A program made the position numbers and the translations under genes. From the NCBI GenBank assembly GCA_019638015.1, contig JAHBUP010000001.1, positions 62,001 through 126,000 on the forward strand: a stretch of 64,000 nt of DNA, written 5' to 3'. Shown here piece after piece: positions 55,418 through 64,000 of the stretch. Position 1 is the stretch's first letter, and every line of letters starts with the position of its first letter. The notes under the pieces are model-generated. The model had not been told where the DNA came from. It was given only the letters and a program-made list of their open reading frames with translations, and searched no databases. The DNA is from Melioribacteraceae bacterium. GTDB taxonomy: Bacteria; Bacteroidota; Ignavibacteria; Ignavibacteriales; Melioribacteraceae.

Positions 55418-56131
55418 ATGATAAAGAAAATAATATTAATAATTATAATTTCTTTTGCTTTAATAGATCACCTATCTGCCCAATCTCAAAAAGTATTAAT
55501 TGTAACCGGCGGAAAGACACCGGATAAAGAAAATTTTTATAGCCTATTTGAAAAGTTCGAGTACGATACAATTTCAAAACCCGCCGCTTTTACTTTATTC
55601 GGTTCCGACAAATTGAAGGATTACAAAGCAATTTTGTTTTATGATACATATCAGTCAATTAGTGAAGAGGAGAAAAATAATTTTCTGAAAATATTTGAAT
55701 ATGGAATAGACGTGTTCTTTCTGCACCATTCCATAGTCTCTCACCAAGAATGGGATGAGTATGAGAAAATTGTCGGTGGAAAATATTTTCATCAAAAGTA
55801 TAGTGATGATGGAAAAATATATGGCCCATCAACTTATAAACACGATCAAGATTTTGTTGTAAAAATAGTTGATAAATCACATCCGGTAACAAAGGGATTA
55901 AATGATTTTGAAATCCACGACGAAACATATCTCAACTATCGAGTTCAGAAAAATGTAAAAGTACTACTCACCACAGATTATAGAGAAAGCGGAGAAATAT
56001 TAGGATGGACGCACACCTATAAAAACTCAAAGGTAGTTTTTATAATGCTTGGACACGATAAAATTGCTTTCAGTAATGGTAACTTTAAAAAACTAATCAA
56101 CAATACTTTCGAGTATTTGTTGAGCAATTAA
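55418..56131 (+). CDS. Secreted ThuA-like protein
   Basis: A 237-residue exported protein (signal peptide MIKKIILIIIISFALIDHLSAQ). It matches the ThuA-like fold (class I glutamine-amidotransferase-like): KVLIVTGGKTPDKENFY, DYKAILFYDTYQSISEEEKNNFLKIFEYGIDVFFLHHSIV, GPSTYKHDQDFVVKIVDKSHPVTKGLNDFEIHDETY and TWTH-type GWTHTYKNSKVVFIMLGHD. Family members act in carbohydrate use, often trehalose, but enzymatic function is not established. It starts 3 bp after the metallophosphoesterase gene. Confidence 0.83.
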   Translation: MIKKIILIIIISFALIDHLSAQSQKVLIVTGGKTPDKENFYSLFEKFEYDTISKPAAFTLFGSDKLKDYKAILFYDTYQSISEEEKNNFLKIFEYGIDVFFLHHSIVSHQEWDEYEKIVGGKYFHQKYSDDGKIYGPSTYKHDQDFVVKIVDKSHPVTKGLNDFEIHDETYLNYRVQKNVKVLLTTDYRESGEILGWTHTYKNSKVVFIMLGHDKIAFSNGNFKKLINNTFEYLLSN

Positions 56132-56227
56132 TACACTCCACGTTTCATTTAATCATAAGTATTTTCTTGTAAAGAAGTCATTCAAATCTTATTTTACATT
56201 TATAGTTCCCACCAAAAGGAGCGTTAA

Positions 56228-58375
56228 ATGAACAAGCACGCTTGGCTCATAGCCGTCACTCTCTTTATCCTAATCAATTCATGCAAAAAAGAAAACTCAA
56301 CAGAACCGGAAGTACCCGAACTTAAAGGAACGGCTATAGGCGTTCAGGGGGGAACAATCAAGCTTGAGGATGCACAAGTAAATATTTCGAGCGGCACATT
56401 CTCAAGTGATCAAAAATTAATTTTGGAAAAAGCAGCCATTCCACCTGGTCACGAATCGGATGCGAACAGTACTGCTTATAAGTTAGATAATATTCCAATT
56501 AATTTTTCCAAACCTATTGAAATAGGAGTAAAGATATCGGGACAAATTACAGGCGATACAATTTTAGCGGTTAAAGTCCCATCATATATAGTAAGTGGCG
56601 ATAAACTTGAAGACAAAGTAATTTATTTGAGAGGCAAACTTGTTGATGGTATTGTAACAGCAAAGATAGATAATCTCACGGAAGCTAGCTTTGCGAAATT
56701 CAGCGGCATAAAAGATGAAGGGCGGTTTGTTATTTACTTCTGGTCAAAAATAAATCAAGTCTCTTATATCACCCCAAAAAATCATTTCAGAGTGAATTAT
56801 CCGCTCGGCATAGATAAAAATACAATAATTGATGTTGGGCAAATATTAGAAGATAGCTACAAATATATTGATGAGCTTGGATTTAAGTTGACTAAACGTA
56901 CCAATTGGCCAATGGATATAAATATTGTTAACCGCCCGGGAGTGTATGGCGAATATATTTCATCAAAAAGAAGTATGAATTATGATATCATGGAAATAGA
57001 TAGAAATTCGTTAAATGATGAACAGCAACTAAAAGCCACACTAATACATGAATTGTTTCACGCGGCACAAACAATGTATAATCCACATTGGAATTTTACT
57101 TCAAATATTCTTGGCGTATGGAAGGGGGGGTATGAGCATCTTTGGGTTGATGAAGCGGTTTCAACATGGAGCTCATATGCATTATTAAAAGATCCAAATT
57201 TCACCGATATGAATGTTAAGGCTTATAGATACCTAATCTTGTCGGGAATTTCAACAATTAAAAGTGATCCCGCAGGTTATGGTTATGGGATGTCAATTTT
57301 TATTAAATATTTAGTTAATAAGTATGGAGAAAAATCATTAGTAAAAATTTATGAAGGAATATTGAAAAAATTGGGCTCCTATTTTTCTATAAGCTCTATT
57401 TGTGCTGTTACAATAGATCTTGATTGGTATGACTATATTGAAAAATTATTATTAGACCAGGTTGATCCTGCCGAGTTTTCGGGAAAAGATTTTATAGTTG
57501 GAAGTGCAACCAGAAAGCAAATTAAAGAACTAAAGACAGTTGAAGAAACGATTACATTAAAAATGGGAGCGCTATCGTCTCAGCTTTATAGATTTGAATT
57601 TCCTACTCAAATTGAAGCTACAAAAAACGCACAAATAACATTCTCAACATCAGCCGGAGAGATTTGTATATTTAGGAGTAACGCAAAAATTGGTGAATTA
57701 AAAAGATTAACTACAACCGTATCAGAATACACGTTGACTAACTTAAAGGATGTTATTGAGAAAGATGATAGAATAGTTATTGCAGTATCGAATGGAAGCG
57801 TTATCCCTTCAGATGGCACTAAAGACGTAACTTTCAAATACAAATTTGAAGAAGCCGTGGACCTTTCAAAAATTCAATCTGCATCTATAAGTGTTAGATT
57901 TGCCGCAAATGAAACCGGCGGTAATAATATAAATTGGGAAGCATATGCGCTTCCAAAATTTAATCCTTCGGATAATTGGAGGGGTTATTGGGTTGGAAAT
58001 AAATTTATAGGTGATTTTACTCTGACAAAATTTGCCGATATGTACACGAATGTTTCGGGAACGTTTACACTAACATATGATTTTGTAAAAAAAGAAATGA
58101 TAGAAATTATTTATGATGTCTCTTATATTGCAGACGGTTCTCGTAGCGTGAAGAATAAAATTGTGTTACAAAACCTACCTTTAAGCGAATATAATACTCA
58201 AGCCGGTCCAAACTACTCATATTACAGTTTTATACAACTTGGAGAGGGGGTCTGTAATTATATTAAAGAATTATCATACACCGAAACCAATTTTAATACC
58301 GGGCAGGTTACAAGTGTTAATAAAACCGGGTGCAATGCAAAATCGCAAATATGGGTTAAACTGAATGAGTTTTAG
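56228..58375 (+). CDS. Lipoprotein with ZU5-like domain and HExxH peptidase-like domain
   Basis: A 715-residue lipoprotein (lipobox with Cys19 in LILINSCKKENS). An N-terminal segment at about 38-130 resembles ZU5 (QGGTIKLEDAQVNISSGTFSSDQKLILEKAAIPPG). A gluzincin-like zinc site follows: HELFH at 274-278 and Glu309 in HLWVDEAVSTWSSYALL, the third ligand. The last about 270 residues are beta-rich and unassigned. It is probably a surface metallopeptidase, though substrate and family are unknown. AAAGGAG precedes the ATG. Its stop overlaps the convergent FucI-like gene by 4 bp. Confidence 0.75.
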   Translation: MNKHAWLIAVTLFILINSCKKENSTEPEVPELKGTAIGVQGGTIKLEDAQVNISSGTFSSDQKLILEKAAIPPGHESDANSTAYKLDNIPINFSKPIEIGVKISGQITGDTILAVKVPSYIVSGDKLEDKVIYLRGKLVDGIVTAKIDNLTEASFAKFSGIKDEGRFVIYFWSKINQVSYITPKNHFRVNYPLGIDKNTIIDVGQILEDSYKYIDELGFKLTKRTNWPMDINIVNRPGVYGEYISSKRSMNYDIMEIDRNSLNDEQQLKATLIHELFHAAQTMYNPHWNFTSNILGVWKGGYEHLWVDEAVSTWSSYALLKDPNFTDMNVKAYRYLILSGISTIKSDPAGYGYGMSIFIKYLVNKYGEKSLVKIYEGILKKLGSYFSISSICAVTIDLDWYDYIEKLLLDQVDPAEFSGKDFIVGSATRKQIKELKTVEETITLKMGALSSQLYRFEFPTQIEATKNAQITFSTSAGEICIFRSNAKIGELKRLTTTVSEYTLTNLKDVIEKDDRIVIAVSNGSVIPSDGTKDVTFKYKFEEAVDLSKIQSASISVRFAANETGGNNINWEAYALPKFNPSDNWRGYWVGNKFIGDFTLTKFADMYTNVSGTFTLTYDFVKKEMIEIIYDVSYIADGSRSVKNKIVLQNLPLSEYNTQAGPNYSYYSFIQLGEGVCNYIKELSYTETNFNTGQVTSVNKTGCNAKSQIWVKLNEF

Positions 58376-59625
58376 GAATTATTGATAAATATCTCCCACC
58401 ATTCTAGTAATTCTTTTGCGTAGCTGCCTCGAACCATTAATATATGGTTGCCAAGTGGATTTCTTAATAAATCACTTACTTTTGCTGAACCATGAAGTTT
58501 TACCTTTACTTGGGTGCGGCATAATACTTCGGAATTTCCTGACTCAACTATCTCTCCGTTTGAAATCCAGATCTGCTCTAAATTTTTTCCACCAATACGA
58601 AGAAGAGTAACTTTTCCATTAGATATTTCACCCCCAATGCCAACACCAAGTCCCGATTCAAAATGAGAGCGCAGTTGGTAATTATCAACTAAGCTTATGG
58701 GAACGGTGCAATGAGCGAGCCACAAAGAATTGTTTTGCTCATCTAATGAAGAGGGATTTGCCATCCAAACCACCTCTTCGGTAAATAAATTAGCCCATAT
58801 CATACCTATAGTGGAAACAATATCTCCTTCGCATCCGGCAGTAATACCATCATCATTTAACTTTGAAAGAGCAAAACAGCCGGTTGTTTTTAGGTCGATT
58901 ACTAAATCGAAACAACGAACAGAGAGAGCATTTGATTTATATTTATCTATTATTTTTTTTAACGCCGAATAAACTTTTACAACTTCTTTAATTTCTTTTT
59001 TTGATGGTTCTTTAATTGACTTGGCTTTTTTAGTAAGAGAATAGAGCGGGTCTTCAATTTCCTCATCAGTAATATTATCAATTAAATTTTTAAGTTCATT
59101 CAAATCTATATTCTTTATTTCACAGCCCCATACTTTTTTTACAATCTCGGGATCGGGCATGCTCGCTATAAGCCAATCGGAAGGAGCTCCTATTAACCCT
59201 ATTTGGGTATTTGTGAGTTGGAAATAAATATCATATTGCTTTATTATTTTCCGCAGATCATCAACCCACTTTTTGCTGTTCTCGGTATCAATAAAAATTA
59301 TTTTACCTTTTACGTTTTCCTGATTTAGCCGTGCGAGAATTTCAAGTGCCGCGGGAAGTGAGTTGTGTGATGAATGTGCAATCAAAATAATAGGAAGTTT
59401 GTACAGAAGGGTTTTGCTGTTCTGCCAAAAGTTCAAAAATTTATTTTCGGTACCGCCGGTAAGTATAAAAAAGAAGAGGGGCCTTTCAAATGAAATATTT
59501 TTATCATCTAACCAATCGGCGCCTAATTCTGTGATAGATGATTTAATGTCTCCACCTACTTGATCAATAGATAGTCTTCCAACATCACTCGAAAAACATA
59601 ATACCCCAAATTTAGGATTTCCCAT
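58372..59625 (-). CDS. L-fucose/arabinose isomerase-like protein
   Basis: A 417-residue cytosolic protein. The N-terminal half carries Rossmann-like strands (FFFILTGGTENKFLNFW; LPIILIAHSSHNSLPAALEIL), and the C-terminal half has the FucI-type features ITAGCEGDIVSTIGMIWANLFTEEVVWMANPSSLDEQNNSLWLAHCTVP and LSVRCFDLVIDLKTTGCFALSKLNDDG. These point to the fucose/arabinose isomerase fold. Whether it isomerises a sugar is not clear. It overlaps the HExxH lipoprotein stop by 4 bp and lies 33 bp beyond the subtilase stop. Confidence 0.78.
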   Translation of the reverse strand: MGNPKFGVLCFSSDVGRLSIDQVGGDIKSSITELGADWLDDKNISFERPLFFFILTGGTENKFLNFWQNSKTLLYKLPIILIAHSSHNSLPAALEILARLNQENVKGKIIFIDTENSKKWVDDLRKIIKQYDIYFQLTNTQIGLIGAPSDWLIASMPDPEIVKKVWGCEIKNIDLNELKNLIDNITDEEIEDPLYSLTKKAKSIKEPSKKEIKEVVKVYSALKKIIDKYKSNALSVRCFDLVIDLKTTGCFALSKLNDDGITAGCEGDIVSTIGMIWANLFTEEVVWMANPSSLDEQNNSLWLAHCTVPISLVDNYQLRSHFESGLGVGIGGEISNGKVTLLRIGGKNLEQIWISNGEIVESGNSEVLCRTQVKVKLHGSAKVSDLLRNPLGNHILMVRGSYAKELLEWWEIFINNS

Positions 59626-59658
59626 ACAAGCTCCGGTTTTGTATGAGAAATTATAATG

Positions 59659-62493
59659 TTATTTCATCAAAATCATCTTTTTTACAGAAACAAAATCACC
59701 CGCGTGCAGACGGTAGAAATAAACAGCGGAAGATAATTGTGAATTGATAATTGAGAATTTATAATTATGAATTCCTGCTTGCTGTATTTCGTTCACAAGC
59801 GTTGCCACTTCTCTACCCAATATGTCGTACACTTTTAATGTAACGTGAACATTGCTAGCAGGCATGCCGTTCGGAATGACATAGCTGATTGTCGTCTGTG
59901 GATTAAAAGGATTGGGATAGTTTTGAAAAAGAGTAAACTCAGTTGGGAGTTCAACATCCTCAATAACACCGGTAATAACCTCAATATACTTTTTTCTGCT
60001 CTGTATTATGGTGTTTCTCAAATTATCCATTGATTCAGCGCCGGCAAATACAAATGCCACATCTTTATAAGATTTAGGTGAAATAGAAAAAGGTCCTCCT
60101 CCCATAACATAAGAAACATCTCCTCCGACACCACCACTAAATTTTATTCCGCTCGAAAGAGCAGTAAATTTTTCAAGGTCCTCAAAACCATTAATCATAA
60201 TTATTTCTCCGGCTGAACCATCCGTTAACAATGGGTAATATGAATAATTCAAATCGGACAACAATGCAGAACCGTAATAATTTGGATCATCAACCAAACC
60301 TTTATCGAATGCAAACGCAAAATTATTTGTTCTATCGTAGCCTGTAGTGTCATCATTCGAATTACTAAAGGGAATATCCCAATCAACAAAATAACCAGCA
60401 TAAATATTATTGATTACTTGATCGGTCTCATTTTTAAGTCTTGTTTTAATTATTACATAATTATCATCCGGCGGGTTTTGAAATGAATATGTAGTCATTT
60501 CGGTCGTAATTCCTAGTGAAGCGGTTTTTGCTTCGGAATCATTAAACATAGTAAATCCCTCTTGATCGGCTATTTTACCCGGAGTAACTACTTTGTATTG
60601 TTGAAGAGAAAGGAAATCGAAACTTTGCGATTGTCCGCTTCGTGCCGCGTCCATTAAGTTATTCTTTCCGGTTCCATACATGAATGCGCCTTCAAACATT
60701 ACGTTGTCGTTATTGTTGTACTTAAATCCCTCTCCCTCAAGATTATTGGGAAAATCATTATAAGCTAACGTTCCTTTACTCGTAACAGTCATAGTAATTT
60801 TATTATTGTTATGATTGTCATAGGTTGGATTAATTCTTGCCGTTATCCATTGATAATCTTCATATCCAATTGATTTATAGTGAATCAAGAAATTGATTGT
60901 ATGATTAGTTGGCGCGGTCGGCAGTATATCAAACTTGAACGTGTATAAATTGGGGTATTCTCTTGATGCATCTAGGGAAAAATTACTGTTTGTTAGCAAG
61001 CTTAAGTTAATGTATGGGTCATCAGTCTCAACTGTAATACTAAGATTATTGATTTGCTCGAAATAATTTTTGATTGAAACCGCAACTTCCACGCTCTCGT
61101 TTGTTTCAAAAATCCCATTATTATTACCTCGTTCAATAAATTTAATATCACTTCCTTTCACGGCAACGACATTTGTTTGCGCGACAGCTTTAAAAGCATT
61201 CACTCTCCCTTTTCCCAAAAGGTATTTTAGATTTGCTTCATTTGCGCTGTAGATATCATCGGCAGTGGCTCGAATTCTTTGAATAATCTGTTCGGGGGAA
61301 TAATTTGGGAATTGTGCTGCCACCAATCCAGCTAATCCCGCAACCAGCGGAGAAGCCATAGATGAACCACTAATTGATCTGTACATTGTTTCATTATCTG
61401 GAATTCTCTGCCAAGTTGAAAGTATAAATGTGCCCGGAGCCATAACGTCAACATCTTTTCCATAATTTCCATTTGGAAATTTTTGATCAGAAAAATAATT
61501 CAGCCAGCCGACTGATAAAACATTTTCATAACCTGCGGGATAAAAAGTATCGGGCAAGTTGTCGTTTCCAGAAGCCGCTACAACAACCGCTCCCAACGAC
61601 GCGGCGTAATTTATAATATCCTGCTCATAACGGGAATAACTATAACCACCCCAGCTGCAGTTAATAATTCTAGCTCCGTTATCCGCCGCATATTTAATGC
61701 CTTCGTAGCCATAATAAACATAAGGATAACCTCGATCATCTCTTCTGTCACTTCTTGATACTTTTACCGGAAGAATTGTACAGTTATATCCAATTGAGGC
61801 AACACCAATTTTATTATCAGTTACAGCAGAAGCAATTCCCGCCACATGAGTACCGTGAAACGCGAGAGGATTGTTTAAATCAATATCTTCAATGGGATCA
61901 TCATCAGCGATACCGTTTGTTCCACCAAAATCTTTACCTATCACTTTACCATTAATATCTTTTAAAATATTTGCCGCCAAATCGGGATGTCCCCAATCAA
62001 CCCCAGTATCAATTATTGCAATTAATACAGAAGAATCTCCCTTCGTTATATTCCAAGCATCTTCAGCAAATATGCGGTTGAGATGATCTTGTGAACCGTT
62101 TTTGTATAAAGAATCGGAGGGGACATAAGCTAGTTTGTGAATATATCTTGGTTCTGCGTACTCAACATTTTTAAATGAAGAAATTTTCTGTGCTACAGAA
62201 CGAATGTCCTCGCTTGTAATTATTTCTATAGAATAAATATTTGCCAGTGAATTACTTCCTTTAAATAAAATGTTTGGGTTATCCTCGTATAACTTTTTAA
62301 ATGAAATAACTGTCGAATTAATTGTATTGTTTTTTCGGGAAGAAAAAAGTTCTTGAATATTAAAATTTGGCGAAGGATTTTCTTTGAACTTCACGATTAA
62401 TGTATTAGATAAATAAAATGAATTTCCATCCCGTATTATTTCCTGAGCTGAAAGAAGGGAAGTAATTGCCAGTATAATCAAAAGTTTCTTCAT
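59659..62493 (-). CDS. Secreted subtilisin-like serine protease with type IX sorting domain
   Basis: A 944-residue S8 peptidase with signal peptide (MKKLLIILAITSLLSAQ) and a prodomain (about 25-120). The catalytic triad is Asp162 (AIIDTGVDWGHPDL), His213 (FHGTHVAGIAS) and Ser378 (SGSSMASPLVAGL). A long beta-rich region follows (about 440-850), then a type IX secretion sorting domain: QNYPNPFNPQTTISYVI ... VYDILGREVATLVN ... VYFYRLHAGDF ... KKMILMK. It should be exported and attached to or released from the surface. A 3 x 14-bp tandem repeat lies in the coding sequence of the sorting domain. It is 37 bp downstream of the M1 peptidase gene. Confidence 0.93.
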   Translation of the reverse strand: MKKLLIILAITSLLSAQEIIRDGNSFYLSNTLIVKFKENPSPNFNIQELFSSRKNNTINSTVISFKKLYEDNPNILFKGSNSLANIYSIEIITSEDIRSVAQKISSFKNVEYAEPRYIHKLAYVPSDSLYKNGSQDHLNRIFAEDAWNITKGDSSVLIAIIDTGVDWGHPDLAANILKDINGKVIGKDFGGTNGIADDDPIEDIDLNNPLAFHGTHVAGIASAVTDNKIGVASIGYNCTILPVKVSRSDRRDDRGYPYVYYGYEGIKYAADNGARIINCSWGGYSYSRYEQDIINYAASLGAVVVAASGNDNLPDTFYPAGYENVLSVGWLNYFSDQKFPNGNYGKDVDVMAPGTFILSTWQRIPDNETMYRSISGSSMASPLVAGLAGLVAAQFPNYSPEQIIQRIRATADDIYSANEANLKYLLGKGRVNAFKAVAQTNVVAVKGSDIKFIERGNNNGIFETNESVEVAVSIKNYFEQINNLSITVETDDPYINLSLLTNSNFSLDASREYPNLYTFKFDILPTAPTNHTINFLIHYKSIGYEDYQWITARINPTYDNHNNNKITMTVTSKGTLAYNDFPNNLEGEGFKYNNNDNVMFEGAFMYGTGKNNLMDAARSGQSQSFDFLSLQQYKVVTPGKIADQEGFTMFNDSEAKTASLGITTEMTTYSFQNPPDDNYVIIKTRLKNETDQVINNIYAGYFVDWDIPFSNSNDDTTGYDRTNNFAFAFDKGLVDDPNYYGSALLSDLNYSYYPLLTDGSAGEIIMINGFEDLEKFTALSSGIKFSGGVGGDVSYVMGGGPFSISPKSYKDVAFVFAGAESMDNLRNTIIQSRKKYIEVITGVIEDVELPTEFTLFQNYPNPFNPQTTISYVIPNGMPASNVHVTLKVYDILGREVATLVNEIQQAGIHNYKFSIINSQLSSAVYFYRLHAGDFVSVKKMILMK
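59732..59773 (-). repeat. Three tandem 14-bp units inside the subtilase sorting domain
   Basis: Three units on the + strand: GATAATTGTGAATT, GATAATTGAGAATT and TATAATTATGAATT, 42 bp in all, so reading frame is kept over the set although the unit is not a multiple of three. They encode the segment NYKFSIINSQLSSA just before the VYFYRL strand. Confidence 0.85.
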
Positions 62494-62530
62494 ACAATCC
62501 TTTGTAAAATTTATAGCAAAATATAAACGG

Positions 62531-64000
62531 CTATTTTGTTTCTATATAATTATTAGATTTATCGGCATCGGGAACCGCTCTAGTATCAACTTCAACTTTA
62601 GTAATCTTTTTATTCGAAGAGAATTCAAGTTTAAACTCCCGGTTACCCTTTTTCCAAACAGAAATATTATGTTTAATTGCTTCGGTTGATTTATCGTCAT
62701 ATGTAACATTCAAATTTACGGGAACAGGAACACCCCCCATATTTTCAACTGTTATTTCGGTTTTATTTCCTTTTGGGCGGACGCTTTTAATTGCAAGGTC
62801 AGGGAAGTGTTTATTCATAAACCAAGGATTCCAGAACCAGCTCAAATCTTCTTTTGCAACATCATTAAATGTGAAAAAGAAATCGTAGGGAATTGGATGT
62901 TTACCTTTCCATCTATTTATATATTCATGAAGAGCCTTTAAAAATAAATCGTGTCCCAGTGCTTCTCTCAAAAAATGATACGCGACCGAACTTTTAATAT
63001 ATGATGAGAATGTTAAGTTAGCTCCTCTCGTTGCGTATGATAAAGAATAAATGGGTAAGTCTCTCTCCGATCCCATCTCTCTCCCCATATTTGTAATATT
63101 TGCGGCAAGCTCATCATCTTCTGGATATGTCTGTGTAACTAAATCATACGTAAAATAAGTTGCCCATCCTTCATCCATCCACGCATATTTTCTTTCATTC
63201 GTTCCCATATAAAAGGGGAAATAAGAATGAGCAATTTCATGAAGTGTAACGCCCAGTTGTCCTGATTCAGTTGGATAAACTCCATTATTAACCATCATTG
63301 GTGATTCCATTCCACCGCCGAACGCCTGTTCTCCATTAAAGGTTGTGATTTTAGGATATGGAAATGGAACCGCGGGCATCTCCTTCGAAAGATATTCAAC
63401 CGATGCTTTTGCGTGAATTGCGGTATTTGCAAATCCTGTTGACGAAGGAGGATAAACTGCATCGGTTAAAACGCGCGTACCTTTATCATCAATCTCGGCA
63501 CTAATTCCATCCCATATATATCCACTGCTCAAAGCAAATGTAAAATCGGGAACATTTTCAGCTTTGAATTTCCAAATTAATTTTGCTTTATCAAGAGTTG
63601 GGCCTGTTTTCAAATCTTCTTCATTAATAATTCTAACGAGTCCATCGCTATCTAACGCTTCATTATATCTTTCAATTATATGTGGTTTTAATACTTCCTC
63701 TAAATTTTTATATAAACCGGTACCCCATACAACAAAATTTTTTGGAGCGGTAATTTCAACTTCATAATTATTGATATCGTTATAAAACTCAACCGCACCG
63801 GCGTAATCTTGTCTGTCCCAACCATCAATATCGTCATACACAGCAATTTGAGGATACCAATAGGCTACGTATAAAGTTGAATCGTTGTAAGCGCCCATCC
63901 TTATTCTTGATTCCTTTGGAATTGTAACAGACCATCTAATTTCTACATCGACAGAAGTATTGGAATATACTTTGGGTGATAAATCTCTTAATAGTAAATT
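62531..64000 (-). CDS. M1-family metallopeptidase, 5' end outside window
   Basis: An aminopeptidase-N-like zinc peptidase cut by the window end. The frame is open from 64000 downward (LRDLSPKVYSNTSVDVEIRWSVTIP...), so the ATG at 63898 is internal and the N-terminal domain is incomplete. The zinc site is HEIAHSYFPFYMGTNERKYAWMDEGWATYFTYDLV (HExxH plus E), preceded by the exopeptidase motif GGGMESPMMV. The C-terminus VEVDTRAVPDADKSNNYIETK lacks a sorting domain. It is the upstream neighbour of the secreted subtilase on the same strand. Confidence 0.93.
   Translation of the reverse strand, partial: NLLLRDLSPKVYSNTSVDVEIRWSVTIPKESRIRMGAYNDSTLYVAYWYPQIAVYDDIDGWDRQDYAGAVEFYNDINNYEVEITAPKNFVVWGTGLYKNLEEVLKPHIIERYNEALDSDGLVRIINEEDLKTGPTLDKAKLIWKFKAENVPDFTFALSSGYIWDGISAEIDDKGTRVLTDAVYPPSSTGFANTAIHAKASVEYLSKEMPAVPFPYPKITTFNGEQAFGGGMESPMMVNNGVYPTESGQLGVTLHEIAHSYFPFYMGTNERKYAWMDEGWATYFTYDLVTQTYPEDDELAANITNMGREMGSERDLPIYSLSYATRGANLTFSSYIKSSVAYHFLREALGHDLFLKALHEYINRWKGKHPIPYDFFFTFNDVAKEDLSWFWNPWFMNKHFPDLAIKSVRPKGNKTEITVENMGGVPVPVNLNVTYDDKSTEAIKHNISVWKKGNREFKLEFSSNKKITKVEVDTRAVPDADKSNNYIETK

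Noticed and set aside
59850-59885. Short palindromic words (GGCATGCC, GCTAGC) in the subtilase sorting domain, reminiscent of a dispersed repeat
   Set aside because: They are short and there is no second copy in the window; not enough to claim an inserted element.

Overview
The window looks like a chromosomal piece of an AT-rich (roughly one third G+C by eye) Gram-negative bacterium of the Bacteroidota/Chlorobiota assemblage, most likely class Ignavibacteria. Two secreted proteins end in the type IX secretion sorting domain with the NYPNPFNPxTTI signature. There are also DUF3078 and DUF2911 proteins, an Omp28-like thioredoxin protein, a long-form IspH and many two-component systems with large periplasmic or surface partners. 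The taxonomic call is inference. No tRNA, rRNA, CRISPR array, prophage or insertion sequence was seen.

Layout. 1-8 kb: 3' end of gyrB, a short MgtE-like gene and gyrA on the + strand, then a trans-sulfuration enzyme; uvrB and a small OB-fold membrane protein on the - strand. 8-10 kb: a DUF3078 outer-membrane protein, sufE and a tightly overlapping operon of three small genes. 10.8-20.8 kb: a surface/signalling locus with a giant PKD-repeat protein, a LysM-FecR protein and a membrane histidine kinase, with a NarL-type regulator transcribed divergently. 20.8-25 kb: a Fur-family regulator facing a 10-TM metal exporter across a perfect palindrome, then a LytS/LytTR pair and an outer-membrane protein whose promoter carries a LytTR-like direct repeat. 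25.5-30 kb: KtrAB-type potassium uptake transcribed away from a shortened KdpD/KdpE pair, with two TTTATA-N5-TTTATA boxes between them. 30-33 kb: a five-gene quinone-stress operon (yceI, marR, mhqO, cupin, mhqD-like) under a long palindrome. 33-38.7 kb: a CDF metal exporter, dgt, a PAS histidine kinase and an NtrC-type activator, followed by a small secreted protein with a sigma-54-like promoter. 38.8-41.2 kb: a redox pair (TPR/Omp28-thioredoxin and a stand-alone DsbD N-domain). 41.4-46.4 kb: a PDZ/7TM histidine kinase and PhoB-like regulator, then a Pho-box-like repeat and a type IX-secreted 5'-nucleotidase. 46.5-51.3 kb: small envelope proteins and lipoproteins, DUF2911 and ispH. 51.3-52.7 kb: a lipoprotein gene bracketed by a duplicated 67-bp two-hairpin repeat. 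52.7-59.6 kb: glgA, a metallophosphoesterase, a ThuA-like protein, a HExxH lipoprotein and a FucI-like protein. 59.6-64 kb: a type IX-secreted subtilase and a truncated M1 aminopeptidase.

The recurring theme is local regulatory logic. Seven two-component genes pairs or sets and two one-component regulators lie in 64 kb, and six of these sit next to a repeat of the geometry expected for their own family: Fur palindrome, LytTR direct repeat, KdpE direct repeats, MarR palindrome, sigma-54 -24/-12 element and Pho box. The other notable signals are a dispersed hairpin repeat family, a frame break in a poly-A tract of a lipoprotein signal peptide and a 3 x 14-bp tandem repeat inside a sorting domain. 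All sites and functions are predictions from reading the sequence; no search or computation was run.
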